A stretch of DNA of 64,000 nt from NCBI RefSeq assembly GCF_900172355.1, contig NZ_FWFZ01000004.1, positions 62,001 through 126,000 on the forward strand, read 5' to 3'. The notes beneath the pieces were generated by a model, which saw only the letters and a list, made by a program, of their open reading frames with translations, was not told where the DNA came from and ran no database searches. The position numbers were made by a program, and so were the translations under genes. Each line of letters begins with the position of its first letter. Position 1 is the first letter of the stretch. Of this stretch, positions 16,670 through 25,110 are shown piece by piece. This stretch comes from Roseisalinus antarcticus (lineage in GTDB: Bacteria > Pseudomonadota > Alphaproteobacteria > Rhodobacterales > Rhodobacteraceae).

Positions 16670-18592
16670 ATGACTGACCGGCCCCACACCCCGACCCTCG
16701 ACCTCGTCAACAGCCCGGCCGATCTACGCCGCCTGTCCGACGCCGCGCTTGCCGATCTGGCGCGCGACGTCCGGTCCGAGGTCATCTCGGCCGTGTCCGA
16801 GACCGGCGGTCACCTCGGCTCTTCGCTCGGCGTGGTCGAACTGACGGTCGCGCTGCATGCGGTGTTCGACACGCCCCATGACAAGCTGATCTGGGACGTC
16901 GGCCACCAATGCTATCCCCACAAGGTGCTGACCGAGCGCCGCGACCGCATCCGCACCCTGCGCCAGGAGGGCGGGCTCTCGGGCTTCACCAAACGCAGCG
17001 AAAGCGCCTATGACCCGTTCGGCGCCGCCCATTCCTCCACCTCGATCTCCGCCGCGCTGGGCTTCACCATGGGGCGAGAGCTGGGCATGGATACCGGCGA
17101 CGCGATCGCGGTGATCGGCGACGGCTCCATCAGCGCCGGCATGGCCTACGAGGCGCTCAACAACGCGGGCCATGAAAAGCGCCGGATGTTCGTGATCCTC
17201 AACGACAACGAGATGTCGATCGCGCCGCCCACCGGGGCGATGTCCTCGTACCTCTCGTCGCTCTATGCCTCGCCGCTGGGCATGGCCCAGAAGATGGCCG
17301 AAGGCTTCGAGGCCGCCCTCCCGGGCCCGATCCGCGACCACGCCCGCCGCGCCCGCCAGCTGGTGACCGGCCTGCCGGGCGGCCAGGGCACGCTGTTCGA
17401 AGAGCTCGGCTTCTCCTACGTCGGTCCGGTCGACGGTCACGACATGTCCCAGCTTCTGCCGGTCCTGCGCGCCGCCCGCGCCCGGGCCACCGGGCCGGTG
17501 CTGATCCATGTCTGCACCGTCAAGGGCAAGGGCTACGCGCCCGCCGAATCCTCCGCCCACCGCTATCACGGCGTGGGCAAGTTCGAGGTCTCGACCGGGG
17601 AACAGGCCAAGAGCCGCCCCAACGCCCCCAGCTACACCAAGGTCTTCGGCGAGACGCTGGCCGATCTCGCGTCGCGCGATCCCCGCATCGTCGCGGTGAC
17701 GGCGGCCATGCCCGAGGGCACCGGCGTCGACATCCTGGGCAAACGCTTCCCCAGCCGGGTCTTCGACGTGGGCATCGCGGAACAGCACGGCGTGACCTTC
17801 GCCGCCGGGATGGCGGCCAGCGGATTGCGCCCCTTCGCGGCGATCTACTCGACCTTCCTGCAACGCGGCTACGACCAGGTGGTCCACGATGTTGCCCTGC
17901 AGAACCTGCCCGTGCGCTTCGCCATCGACCGCGCCGGCCTGGTCGGCGCCGACGGGGCCACCCATGCGGGCGCCTTCGACATCGGCTTTCTCTCCGCCCT
18001 GCCGAACATGACCGTCATGGCCGCGTCCGACGAGGCCGAGCTTCGCCACATGGTCGCCACCGCCGCCGCGCACGATTCCGGGCCCATCGCCTTCCGCTAT
18101 CCGCGTGGCGAGGGCGAAGGCGTGCCCCTGCCGGACCGTGGCGAGGTGCTCGAGATCGGCAAGGGCCGTGTCCTTCAGGAAGGCGCCGACATCGCGATCC
18201 TGTGCTTCGGCGCACACCTGGGCGAATGCCGCAAGGCCACCGCCCGGATCGAGGCGCAGGGCCTCTCGGTGACGCTGGCCGACGCCCGCTTTGCCAAGCC
18301 GCTCGACACGTCCCTGATCCGCCGCCTGATGCGCGGCCACCGGGCCGTCATCACGGTCGAACAGGGCTCCGAAGGCGGCTTCGGCGCGATGGTCCTGCAC
18401 CATCTGGCCAATTCCGGACAGCTCGACGGCCGCTGCGCGATCCGCACGATGACGCTGCCCGACCGCTTCATCGACCACGCCGCGCCAGACGCGATGTATG
18501 CCGAGGCCGGCCTGACCTTCATCGACATCGCCGCCACCGCCCTCCAGGCCGCCGGGGTCGAGGTGGGCGGCATCGGCATCCCCGCCGAATGA
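16670..18592 (+). CDS. dxs: 1-deoxy-D-xylulose-5-phosphate synthase
   Basis: Dxs condenses pyruvate and glyceraldehyde 3-phosphate, the entry and flux-controlling step of the MEP isoprenoid pathway. The 640-aa thiamin-diphosphate enzyme has the motif [19 protein letters not shown], then [14 protein letters not shown] and the transketolase block [15 protein letters not shown]. The ATG follows AAAGGGAGGATGCC. In R. sphaeroides a dxs also sits directly after pufX. The terminator just upstream means it needs a promoter near 16650 or read-through. Confidence 0.97.
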   Translation: MTDRPHTPTLDLVNSPADLRRLSDAALADLARDVRSEVISAVSETGGHLGSSLGVVELTVALHAVFDTPHDKLIWDVGHQCYPHKVLTERRDRIRTLRQEGGLSGFTKRSESAYDPFGAAHSSTSISAALGFTMGRELGMDTGDAIAVIGDGSISAGMAYEALNNAGHEKRRMFVILNDNEMSIAPPTGAMSSYLSSLYASPLGMAQKMAEGFEAALPGPIRDHARRARQLVTGLPGGQGTLFEELGFSYVGPVDGHDMSQLLPVLRAARARATGPVLIHVCTVKGKGYAPAESSAHRYHGVGKFEVSTGEQAKSRPNAPSYTKVFGETLADLASRDPRIVAVTAAMPEGTGVDILGKRFPSRVFDVGIAEQHGVTFAAGMAASGLRPFAAIYSTFLQRGYDQVVHDVALQNLPVRFAIDRAGLVGADGATHAGAFDIGFLSALPNMTVMAASDEAELRHMVATAAAHDSGPIAFRYPRGEGEGVPLPDRGEVLEIGKGRVLQEGADIAILCFGAHLGECRKATARIEAQGLSVTLADARFAKPLDTSLIRRLMRGHRAVITVEQGSEGGFGAMVLHHLANSGQLDGRCAIRTMTLPDRFIDHAAPDAMYAEAGLTFIDIAATALQAAGVEVGGIGIPAE

Positions 18593-18617
18593 CGACAAGG
18601 GCCGGGGCCTCCCCCGG

Positions 18618-18647
18618 TCCGCTCCTTCATCTTGGCCGAAAAACTCC
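18618..18647 (-). repeat. dispersed repeat, dxs 3' flank (copy 3, partial)
   Basis: These 30 bp are identical to 27978-28007 and in the same orientation; the reverse strand contains GGAGTTTTTCGGCCAAGATG. Only the AT-rich arm of the element is well conserved here; the hairpin part on the other side is degenerate. Confidence 0.7.
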
Positions 18648-18680
18648 CGCCGGAGGCATCCCCCGGTCGCAAAACGCGAA

Positions 18681-18703
18681 ACGGGGCGCCAGGGGCACCC
18701 CGT
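18681..18703. terminator. possible bidirectional terminator between dxs and idi
   Basis: ACGGGGCGCC-AGG-GGCACCCCGT forms a 10-bp stem with one mismatch in the 137-bp gap between the convergent dxs and idi stops. There is no clear U-run on either strand, so this is only a candidate. Confidence 0.35.
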
Positions 18704-18729
18704 CTCAAACCAGACCTTGATGGCGCCGA

Positions 18730-19260
18730 TCAGACCCGCATCAGATCACCGAAAATGCTGTCGGTATGCTCCTCGAGGTAGATCTGCAGCCAGGGGGTAT
18801 ACCCCTCCGGCCGTCGCCGGACAGCCGCCGAGAGATCGTAGAAATCGACCCACTTCACGGCCATGACTTCTTCGGGGTTCGGTGTCACCGACAGCCCGTC
18901 GTGCGCGACCGCGACGAAGATGTCCACGACCTCGTGCTCGATCAGCCCGCCGCCGACATCGGCGCGATACTCCACCTGCTCGCGGAACGCCGGCGCAAGC
19001 CCGGTGATCCCCAGCTCCTCGTCGAGCCTGCGCACGGCGCAGGTGGCCGGGCTTTCGCCCCAGCCGGGATGAGTGCAGCAGGTGTTCGCCCACTTGCCCG
19101 GCGTGTGATACTTGCCCAGGGCCCGCTGCTGGATCAGCACCTTGCCGCCGGAGACGACGAAGACGCTGACCGCCTTGTGCTTCAGCCCCCGCTGGTGAAC
19201 CTCCAGCTTGTCGACCGGGGTCAGCGTGCCGTTCACCCAGGCCGGGATCGTAGTGGTCAC
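18730..19260 (-). CDS. idi: isopentenyl-diphosphate delta-isomerase (type I, Nudix)
   Basis: Idi interconverts isopentenyl and dimethylallyl diphosphate, supplying CrtE and the phytyl tail. The 176-aa protein has the IDI-type Nudix signature, with KWANTCCTHPGWGE (metal-binding Cys/His) and AVRRLDEELGI. It starts with GTG and overlaps the bchP stop (GTGA). It is last in the minus-strand bchG-ORF428-bchP-idi operon, as in Rhodobacter. Confidence 0.95.
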   Translation of the reverse strand: MTTTIPAWVNGTLTPVDKLEVHQRGLKHKAVSVFVVSGGKVLIQQRALGKYHTPGKWANTCCTHPGWGESPATCAVRRLDEELGITGLAPAFREQVEYRADVGGGLIEHEVVDIFVAVAHDGLSVTPNPEEVMAVKWVDFYDLSAAVRRRPEGYTPWLQIYLEEHTDSIFGDLMRV

Positions 19261-20441
19261 ACCCGGTCCTTGCTGACCAGCCCGGTCAGGTGCGCCACGT
19301 TCTTGAATCCGATTTTCACATGCGCCAAGGGTCTCGCCTTAACCAGCTTCTTGTTCATATAGGCCTCGAAGGTCAGCCTTTGAACATCCACGTCGTGGCA
19401 GAGCGAGACAAACCGCTCCCGCCGCTCGTCGCTGCGGTAATAGGCCCGTTGCATCGCGCCCAGGACCCGGAACACCTGGCCATGCTCGCGCAGGAACAGT
19501 TTCCGCGCCAGTTGCAGGTCCTTGATCCGCCCGGTCTTCAGCTTGGCGGCCGCCGCCGTCGCCGCGACGCGGCCCCCGACCATGGCGTAGTAGATCCCTT
19601 CCCCCGATGACGGGGCCACGACACCCGCCGCATCCCCGGCGAGCACCACGTCGCGCCCGTTGTCCCAACGCTTCAGCGGCTCCAGCGGGATCGGCGCCCC
19701 TTCCCGGCGGATCGTCTTGCAATCGGCGAGCCCCGAGGCCTCGCGCAGGGCGGCGGTCGCCTTCTTCAGGTCGACCTCCTTGAGCAGGCTGCCCATACCG
19801 ATGCTGGCGGATTTTCCGTGCGGAAACACCCAGCCGTAGAAATCGGGCGAGATCCGCCCGTCATAGACCACGTCGCACCGCGCGGGGTCGTATTCGCCGC
19901 GCGGGCCCGGCGATTCGATGATCTCGTGGTAGGCGATCACGTAGGGGATCTTGGCCCCGCCCTTGATCTCGTCCCGCGCCACGTTGCTGCGGGCGCCGTC
20001 GGCGCCGATGACCATCCGCGCGGTCAGGCGCTTTTCCGCGCCCGAGGCCTTTTCGCGATAGACCACATGGGTGCCGTCGCTGTCCCGCTCGATCCGTAGA
20101 TAGGTGCCGGTGACGCGCGTGGCGCCGGCCTCGGCGGCCCGGTTGCGCAGGAACTCGTCGAAATGCTCGCGATCGACCATGCCGACGAAGCCGTTCTCGA
20201 TCGGGATGTCGACCTTGCGCCCCGTCGGAGAGATCATTCGCGCGGTCGTGATCTTCGCCACGATCTGGCTGTCGGGGATCAGGAAGTCCGCGATCAGGCG
20301 CGGTGGGATGGCGCCGCCGCAGGGCTTGATCCGCCCGGACCGGTCGAGAAGGGCGACCGTATGGCCCGACCGCACCAGGTCTTCTGCGGCCGTGGCCCCC
20401 GACGGGCCTCCGCCCACGACTATCACGTCATACATGGTCAT
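19257..20441 (-). CDS. bchP: geranylgeranyl-bacteriochlorophyll reductase BchP
   Basis: BchP reduces the geranylgeranyl tail of bacteriochlorophyll to phytyl in three steps. The 394-aa FAD protein has the N-terminal GGGPSGATAAEDLVRSG motif, IKPCGGAIPPRLI and VIGADGARSNVARDE. Two ATGs are possible: 20441 overlaps the upstream gene (ATGA), while 20435 is better spaced from AGGAG; either adds or removes only two residues. Confidence 0.96.
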   Translation of the reverse strand: MTMYDVIVVGGGPSGATAAEDLVRSGHTVALLDRSGRIKPCGGAIPPRLIADFLIPDSQIVAKITTARMISPTGRKVDIPIENGFVGMVDREHFDEFLRNRAAEAGATRVTGTYLRIERDSDGTHVVYREKASGAEKRLTARMVIGADGARSNVARDEIKGGAKIPYVIAYHEIIESPGPRGEYDPARCDVVYDGRISPDFYGWVFPHGKSASIGMGSLLKEVDLKKATAALREASGLADCKTIRREGAPIPLEPLKRWDNGRDVVLAGDAAGVVAPSSGEGIYYAMVGGRVAATAAAAKLKTGRIKDLQLARKLFLREHGQVFRVLGAMQRAYYRSDERRERFVSLCHDVDVQRLTFEAYMNKKLVKARPLAHVKIGFKNVAHLTGLVSKDRV

Positions 20442-21715
20442 TCTCCTGGAACCAGCGCCGGGGTCCTGCCCCGGTCCATGATCTTGGCCGCCATGATGGC
20501 GGCGGCGACAAAGAGGGCGGCCTCGCACAGGAAGACGACGCCGAAGGCCTGCGCATCCGGCAGGCCGAAGCGCAGGGCATCCACGGCGGCGGCCCCGGTC
20601 AGCCCACCGAAGCCCGCGGCGATGGCCTGCGCGGCGCCCCAAAGGCCCATGCGAGTGCCTTCGCGCTGGGCGCGGCCCTCGCCGGCCATGGCCATCATCG
20701 AACCGATGGCGGCGACGGCGAACATCCCGTTGAAAAGACCGAGCGACACCACGGCCGGCACCAGCAGGCCGGGCAGCGCGCTCGGGCCCACGGCGCTGAT
20801 CGCGCCCAGCGACAGGGCAGAGCCGAGGCACCCGGCGATGACCCAGTGCCGAAGCTGCCCGATCCGCAGACCGGTGGCCGCAATGCCGACCGCCAGCATC
20901 CCGAGGAAGACGCCGCCGTTCTGGGCGCCCGATAGCTGGGTGGACTGGCCGGGGGTGAAGCTGAAGACGAGGCCGGCATAGGGCTCCAGAATCAGCTCCT
21001 GCATGAAATAGGCGGTCATCGACAGGAAGACGAACAGGGTGAAGTTCCGCGCCCGCGGCTCTGCCCAAACCTGGGCCAGCCCTTCGCGGAAGGGGGCGGT
21101 CTCGGGCTGGCGTTCCTGCACCACGCTGGCCTCGATCCCCCAGACCGCGAGGATCGTCAGCAGGGTCGCACCGAGGGTCACGATGCCCACGATCTTCATC
21201 AGCAGGGCGGGGGTGTAGGGGTCGAGCATGGCGCCCACGACACCCGCCGTCAGGGCGATGCCGAGGATCATCATCAGCCAGGTGATGGTGGCCGCGGCGG
21301 CGCGGCGCCGCTCGGCGGTCGCGGTGGCCAGCAGCGCCAGCAGCGAGGTGCCCGAGGCGCCCACGCCGAAGCCGATCATCACATAGGCCAGCACCGACAG
21401 CGCCATGGCGCCGGCAAAGCTGGCCGGGAACAGCAGGACCGCGAGCGCCGCGAGGAACGCGCCGAGGCCCAGCACCGCCATGCCGCCGATCATGAACCGC
21501 GTGCGCGCCCCGCCCCGGTCGGAGGCATAGCCCCAATGGGGCCGCGTCAGCTGCACGCCGTAATGCAAGGCCACAAGGGCGCCCGGCAGGATCGCGGCGA
21601 GCGACAGCTCCACCACCATCAAGCGGTTCAGGGTGGACGTGGTCAGAACGACGATCGCGCCCAGGCACATCTGGACAAGGCCGAGCCGCACGATCTGAAA
21701 CCATGACAGGGTCAT
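20438..21715 (-). CDS. PucC/LhaA-family bacteriochlorophyll delivery protein (ORF428 type)
   Basis: This 425-aa, roughly 12-helix MFS-like protein of the BCD (bacteriochlorophyll delivery) family starts MTLSWFQIVRLGLVQMCLGA. It contains RPHWGYASDRGGARTRF, the family loop between helices 2 and 3. The position between bchG and bchP matches ORF428 (bch2) of Rhodobacter. Family members are thought to hand bacteriochlorophyll to antenna apoproteins. It begins 1 nt after the bchG stop. Confidence 0.92.
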   Translation of the reverse strand: MTLSWFQIVRLGLVQMCLGAIVVLTTSTLNRLMVVELSLAAILPGALVALHYGVQLTRPHWGYASDRGGARTRFMIGGMAVLGLGAFLAALAVLLFPASFAGAMALSVLAYVMIGFGVGASGTSLLALLATATAERRRAAAATITWLMMILGIALTAGVVGAMLDPYTPALLMKIVGIVTLGATLLTILAVWGIEASVVQERQPETAPFREGLAQVWAEPRARNFTLFVFLSMTAYFMQELILEPYAGLVFSFTPGQSTQLSGAQNGGVFLGMLAVGIAATGLRIGQLRHWVIAGCLGSALSLGAISAVGPSALPGLLVPAVVSLGLFNGMFAVAAIGSMMAMAGEGRAQREGTRMGLWGAAQAIAAGFGGLTGAAAVDALRFGLPDAQAFGVVFLCEAALFVAAAIMAAKIMDRGRTPALVPGE

Positions 21716-21716
21716 C

Positions 21717-22631
21717 TCAAAGGCCTCCCAGCCCGCGCAGGGCGAAGGCCGCGACCATCATCCCGGAAATGTAGAGCATGACGCCGGTGCCGTTGTACCA
21801 GGGCGCCTTGGCCTTGGGGTCGCGCAGCATCACGCGCATGGCGGCGAATTGTGCGCCCAGCATCACCATGATGGCCAGCGCGTGCCAGGGACGGCCCCAT
21901 TCGGCCAGCAGGGCAGCGACGATCAACTGCGGCGCGGCCATCATCAGGCAGGCCACCTGGGCCGCCCGTTCCGGCCCGAGCGTGACCGGCAAGGAGCGGA
22001 CACCCATCTGCTGGTCGCCTTCCAGCGCCTTGAAATCGTTGAGGGTCATGATGCCGTGGGCACCGATCCCGTAAAGCAAGGCGATCAGCAGGATCTCGGT
22101 CGAGGGCTGGCCCGCGGCCAGCACCGCGGCGCCGGTGATCCAGGGCAGGGTCTCGTAGGACAGGCCGACAAGGCCCGGCCCCCACCAGCCGGAGCGCTTC
22201 AGCCGGACGGGTTCCTGCGAATAGGCCCAGGCGGCGGCGACGCCCGCGATGGTGGCGGCGAAACCCCAGGGCCCGAGGAAGGAGCCGACCAGCAGCGACA
22301 GCCCGGTCATCGCCAGCGCGATCCACAGGCCCCAGCGGCCGGGGATGCGGCCCGAGGGGATCGGGCGATCGGGCTCGTTGATGGCGTCGACCTCACGGTC
22401 GCACCAGTCGTTCGCCGCCTGGCTCATGCCGCAGACGATCGGCCCGGCGAGGATCACGCCCAGGATCACCAGGATCCACTGTCCCGAGGGCGAGACGCCC
22501 GAGGACACCGCGCCGCAAAGATAGGCCCACATCGGCGGAAACCATGTGATCGGCTTGATAAGGCGCAGGGCGGCCCTTGGCTCGGGCCAACGGCGCGGGG
22601 ACTGGTCGGGGATTTCTAACAGCACTGACAT
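21717..22631 (-). CDS. bchG: bacteriochlorophyll synthase BchG
   Basis: BchG esterifies bacteriochlorophyllide a with geranylgeranyl (or phytyl) diphosphate. The 304-aa UbiA-family membrane prenyltransferase has the Asp-rich motif NDWCDREVDAINEPDRPIPSG after the second helix and about eight hydrophobic segments. It heads the bchG-ORF428-bchP-idi operon. A TGT-N12-ACA palindrome lies 38 bp upstream of the ATG. Confidence 0.96.
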   Translation of the reverse strand: MSVLLEIPDQSPRRWPEPRAALRLIKPITWFPPMWAYLCGAVSSGVSPSGQWILVILGVILAGPIVCGMSQAANDWCDREVDAINEPDRPIPSGRIPGRWGLWIALAMTGLSLLVGSFLGPWGFAATIAGVAAAWAYSQEPVRLKRSGWWGPGLVGLSYETLPWITGAAVLAAGQPSTEILLIALLYGIGAHGIMTLNDFKALEGDQQMGVRSLPVTLGPERAAQVACLMMAAPQLIVAALLAEWGRPWHALAIMVMLGAQFAAMRVMLRDPKAKAPWYNGTGVMLYISGMMVAAFALRGLGGL

Positions 22632-22668
22632 ACTGTCAAGTTACCCTTACGCTTTGGGAGTCGGCAAG

Positions 22669-22686
22669 TGTAAACTGAGCCTGACA
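22669..22686. promoter_or_regulatory. PpsR/CrtJ operator upstream of bchG
   Basis: TGTAAACTGAGCCTGACA is an exact TGT-N12-ACA palindrome between the bchG start and the CDF gene stop (22688). A second, imperfect match (TGTCAAGTTACCCTTACG, 22634-22651) overlaps the region next to the start codon. Confidence 0.75.
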
Positions 22687-22687
22687 G

Positions 22688-23611
22688 TCAGGCGTGACCG
22701 ACCTTTTGTGCCCCGACGCAGGCGTGACGGGCGCATTCCAGCTCCAGCGTGGAGTGATTGATGCCGAACCGGTCGCGCAGGGTGGATTTGATCCGGTCCT
22801 TGATCGCGTCGGCCTCGCCCCAGCGGCCACTGTCCAGAACCACATGTGCCTCCAGCGCGGAGCTGTTCTCGGACATCTGCCACAGGTGGGCGTGGTGAAC
22901 ATCGTGCACGCCCTCGACCCCGGCGATCTCACGGATGACGACGCCGGTCTCGACGTCGGTGGGGCTGCCGAGCATGAGGATGCGGATCACGCCGCCGATC
23001 TCGGACAGCGACATCCAAAGGATATAGCCTGCGATAAGCAGCGTGACGGCCGGGTCGACCCAGGTCCACCCGAAGACCAGGATCAGCGTGCCGGCGAAGA
23101 TGACCGCGACCGAGCCCAGCGCGTCGGCGACATTGTGCAGGAAGGCGGCGCGGATGTTCTGGCTTCCCTTGGACATGGAAAAGGTCAGCGCGGCCGTGGC
23201 GAGGTCGACGGCCAGGGCGATGCCCGCGACGATCACCATGATCCAGCCCGCGATCGGGTCGGGCGCGATCAGCCCGGCGACAGCCTCGTAGGCCAGGTAA
23301 AGCGCCAGGACGATCAGCGAGGTGTAATTGACCAACGCGGCCACAGTCTCGGCCCGGGCATAGCCGAAGGTCATCTGGGAATCGGCCGGCTTGCGGGCGA
23401 TCTTGCGGGCGACCAGCGCGATCACCAGCGACAGCGCGTCCGACAGGTTGTGCAGCGCGTCGGCGATCAGGGCGAGCGAACCGGCCAGAACGCCGCCGAT
23501 GACCTGTGCGACGGTCAGCAACATGTTGACGGCGACCGCGGCCAGAAGTCGGCCGTCGCCCTCGGGGACATGGTGGTGATGGTGGTGATGGTGGTGATGA
23601 TCGTGCGGCAT
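22688..23611 (-). CDS. cation diffusion facilitator (Zn/Cd/Co-type efflux) with poly-His N-terminus
   Basis: This 307-aa CDF transporter has an N-terminus of MPHD followed by ten consecutive His, then about six membrane helices. Helices 2 and 5 hold the expected metal-site pairs in IADALHNLSDALSLV and FLHNVADALGSV. A cytoplasmic C-terminal domain has HDVHHAHLW and the usual SALEAHVVL strand. CDFs export divalent metals in exchange for protons. The gene lies between bchG and ppsR on the same strand, an unusual place for a metal exporter. It ends 1 bp from the bchG PpsR site, so bchG may be partly transcribed from upstream. Substrate cannot be assigned from sequence. Confidence 0.93.
   Translation of the reverse strand: MPHDHHHHHHHHHHVPEGDGRLLAAVAVNMLLTVAQVIGGVLAGSLALIADALHNLSDALSLVIALVARKIARKPADSQMTFGYARAETVAALVNYTSLIVLALYLAYEAVAGLIAPDPIAGWIMVIVAGIALAVDLATAALTFSMSKGSQNIRAAFLHNVADALGSVAVIFAGTLILVFGWTWVDPAVTLLIAGYILWMSLSEIGGVIRILMLGSPTDVETGVVIREIAGVEGVHDVHHAHLWQMSENSSALEAHVVLDSGRWGEADAIKDRIKSTLRDRFGINHSTLELECARHACVGAQKVGHA
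23570..23599 (-). repeat. 9-bp tandem repeat encoding the His10 tract
   Basis: The minus strand reads CAT CAC CAC three times plus a final CAT, encoding ten His at the CDF N-terminus. Tandem runs of this kind can change length by slippage in 3-bp or 9-bp steps without breaking the frame. Confidence 0.85.
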
Positions 23612-23650
23612 GATCAGGACATGGCAAGTCTGGGACGGGGACTCAACAGA

Positions 23651-25099
23651 TCAGTCGTTCAGTTCCGATTTGTTGATCAGCCCGTATTTCCGCAATTTTA
23701 CATAAAGGGACTGACGCGACAGGCCCAGCATCTCGGCCGCGGCCACACGGTTGTTCATCGTCAACTCGACGGCGGTCTCGATGCACATCCGCTCCACCAC
23801 GTTGGTGGTCTCGGACACGATCTCCTTCAGGGTGGCGGACCCGACAAGCTCGATCACCGAGCGCACACCTTCGTCGGTGATCGGGGTGGCGTCCGGACGC
23901 CCGGTCTCGACACGGCTGGTGTCGCGCATGACCATGGCAAAGACGGTGTCTTCGCCGGCATGAAGGGCGGTCGTCGAAATCTCCACCACGCGCGGAGAGA
24001 TGTACTCGCCCACGATCTTGGTGGAATACATCCGCATCCGCCCGGCGCGAGACGCGTTCTCGGTCAGGACCCGCAGGTCGACCGAGCCCCTTTGCAGGAA
24101 ATCGGCAATGGACTTGCCCTTGACGCTGACATCATGGGCCGCGTCGATCAGATCCAGGAAGCCCTCGTTGGCGGACAGGACATTGCCCTCGGCATCGGTA
24201 AAGACGATGGCGTCCGGCCCGTTCTGGAACAGGCTGACCAGGTTGAGGGTCAGCGTATCCTGGGTGCCGCGGGTGTCCGTCATCGGCTCCACCCGCAACA
24301 GCAGGGTCCGGTCGCCGGCGGCGCGGAATATCGTCGGGAACAGCCGCAGGACGGTGCCGTCCTTCGCGGATTCGACCTCGACCGCGCTGGGGGCTTCGGA
24401 TTGCGCCTCGGACTTCAGTGTCCCGACCAGATCGCCCTTGCCGCGCGGCCGGCAGACCGAATCGAGCAGGGTCTCCGTCATCTCGTCGCGCCGGCAGGAC
24501 ATCAGGGTCGCGGCCCCGGTGTTGGCCTCGAAGATGCGGCCGTTGCTGACCGAGACGAACATGAACGCCTCGCGCGTCGCCTCCATCAGCACGCGGAAGC
24601 GGGTGTCGTAGGCGCGCTGGGTCTCGAAGTCCTTCTCCAGCGCCAACTGCGCCTTGACCAGCTGCTGCTGCATCTCGGCGATCGGCCGCAGATCGCGGCC
24701 CAGCATGAGGATCGCGCCATCGGGGCCGATTCGGTGCAGGGTATAGCGAATGGGGAATTCGTATTGCGACCTGCCATCGGCGTGGTTCAGCTCGATCGCG
24801 CGAACCTCGCGGTCCCGCTCTAGGAAGGCGGCAAGCCGGGCGTCGAACTTCTCGGCGCTCTCGGCGGTCAGCCCGCTGCGCAGGTCCTTGCCTTCAAGAT
24901 CCTCAAGACGCCGGAACGATGCGCTGTTCGGGCTGACCATCACCGACAAAACCTGAGCGTCCTCGGTAATGACGATTCCCATATCCGCGATCTCGCTGAT
25001 GATATCGCCAAGAATCTCGGGAGCGATCAGCGGGATCGCTCCAGAGTTCCAATATTTGCTGCCCCGGGATGTCACCAGAGGCCGACCGGTGAGGGGCAT
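23651..25099 (-). CDS. ppsR: PpsR/CrtJ transcriptional repressor of photosynthesis genes
   Basis: PpsR binds TGT-N12-ACA and represses bch, crt and puc genes under oxygen and light. From the ATG at 25099 the protein is 482 aa: an N-terminal domain, a Q-linker helix (about 140-165, AEMQQQLVKAQLALEKDF), PAS domains (about 166-275 and 280-390) and a C-terminal FIS-type helix-turn-helix (about 446-475, NNRVAAAEMLGLSRQSLYVKLRKYG). Cysteines are at 202, 216 and 439; C439, just before the HTH, matches the redox Cys of Rhodobacter, but no Cys is seen near 266, where its partner would be expected by spacing. An upstream start at 25165 would overlap aerR. Confidence 0.95.
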   Translation of the reverse strand: MPLTGRPLVTSRGSKYWNSGAIPLIAPEILGDIISEIADMGIVITEDAQVLSVMVSPNSASFRRLEDLEGKDLRSGLTAESAEKFDARLAAFLERDREVRAIELNHADGRSQYEFPIRYTLHRIGPDGAILMLGRDLRPIAEMQQQLVKAQLALEKDFETQRAYDTRFRVLMEATREAFMFVSVSNGRIFEANTGAATLMSCRRDEMTETLLDSVCRPRGKGDLVGTLKSEAQSEAPSAVEVESAKDGTVLRLFPTIFRAAGDRTLLLRVEPMTDTRGTQDTLTLNLVSLFQNGPDAIVFTDAEGNVLSANEGFLDLIDAAHDVSVKGKSIADFLQRGSVDLRVLTENASRAGRMRMYSTKIVGEYISPRVVEISTTALHAGEDTVFAMVMRDTSRVETGRPDATPITDEGVRSVIELVGSATLKEIVSETTNVVERMCIETAVELTMNNRVAAAEMLGLSRQSLYVKLRKYGLINKSELND

Positions 25100-25110
25100 C
25101 GAAACATCAT

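Noticed and set aside
16724-18598. Antisense open frame over dxs
   Set aside because: It is the shadow of the conserved Dxs sequence; its product is low-complexity Gly/His/Arg-rich with no ribosome-binding site support.
22634-22651. Second PpsR-like site next to the bchG start
   Set aside because: The right half reads ACG instead of ACA, so it was mentioned only as an imperfect match.
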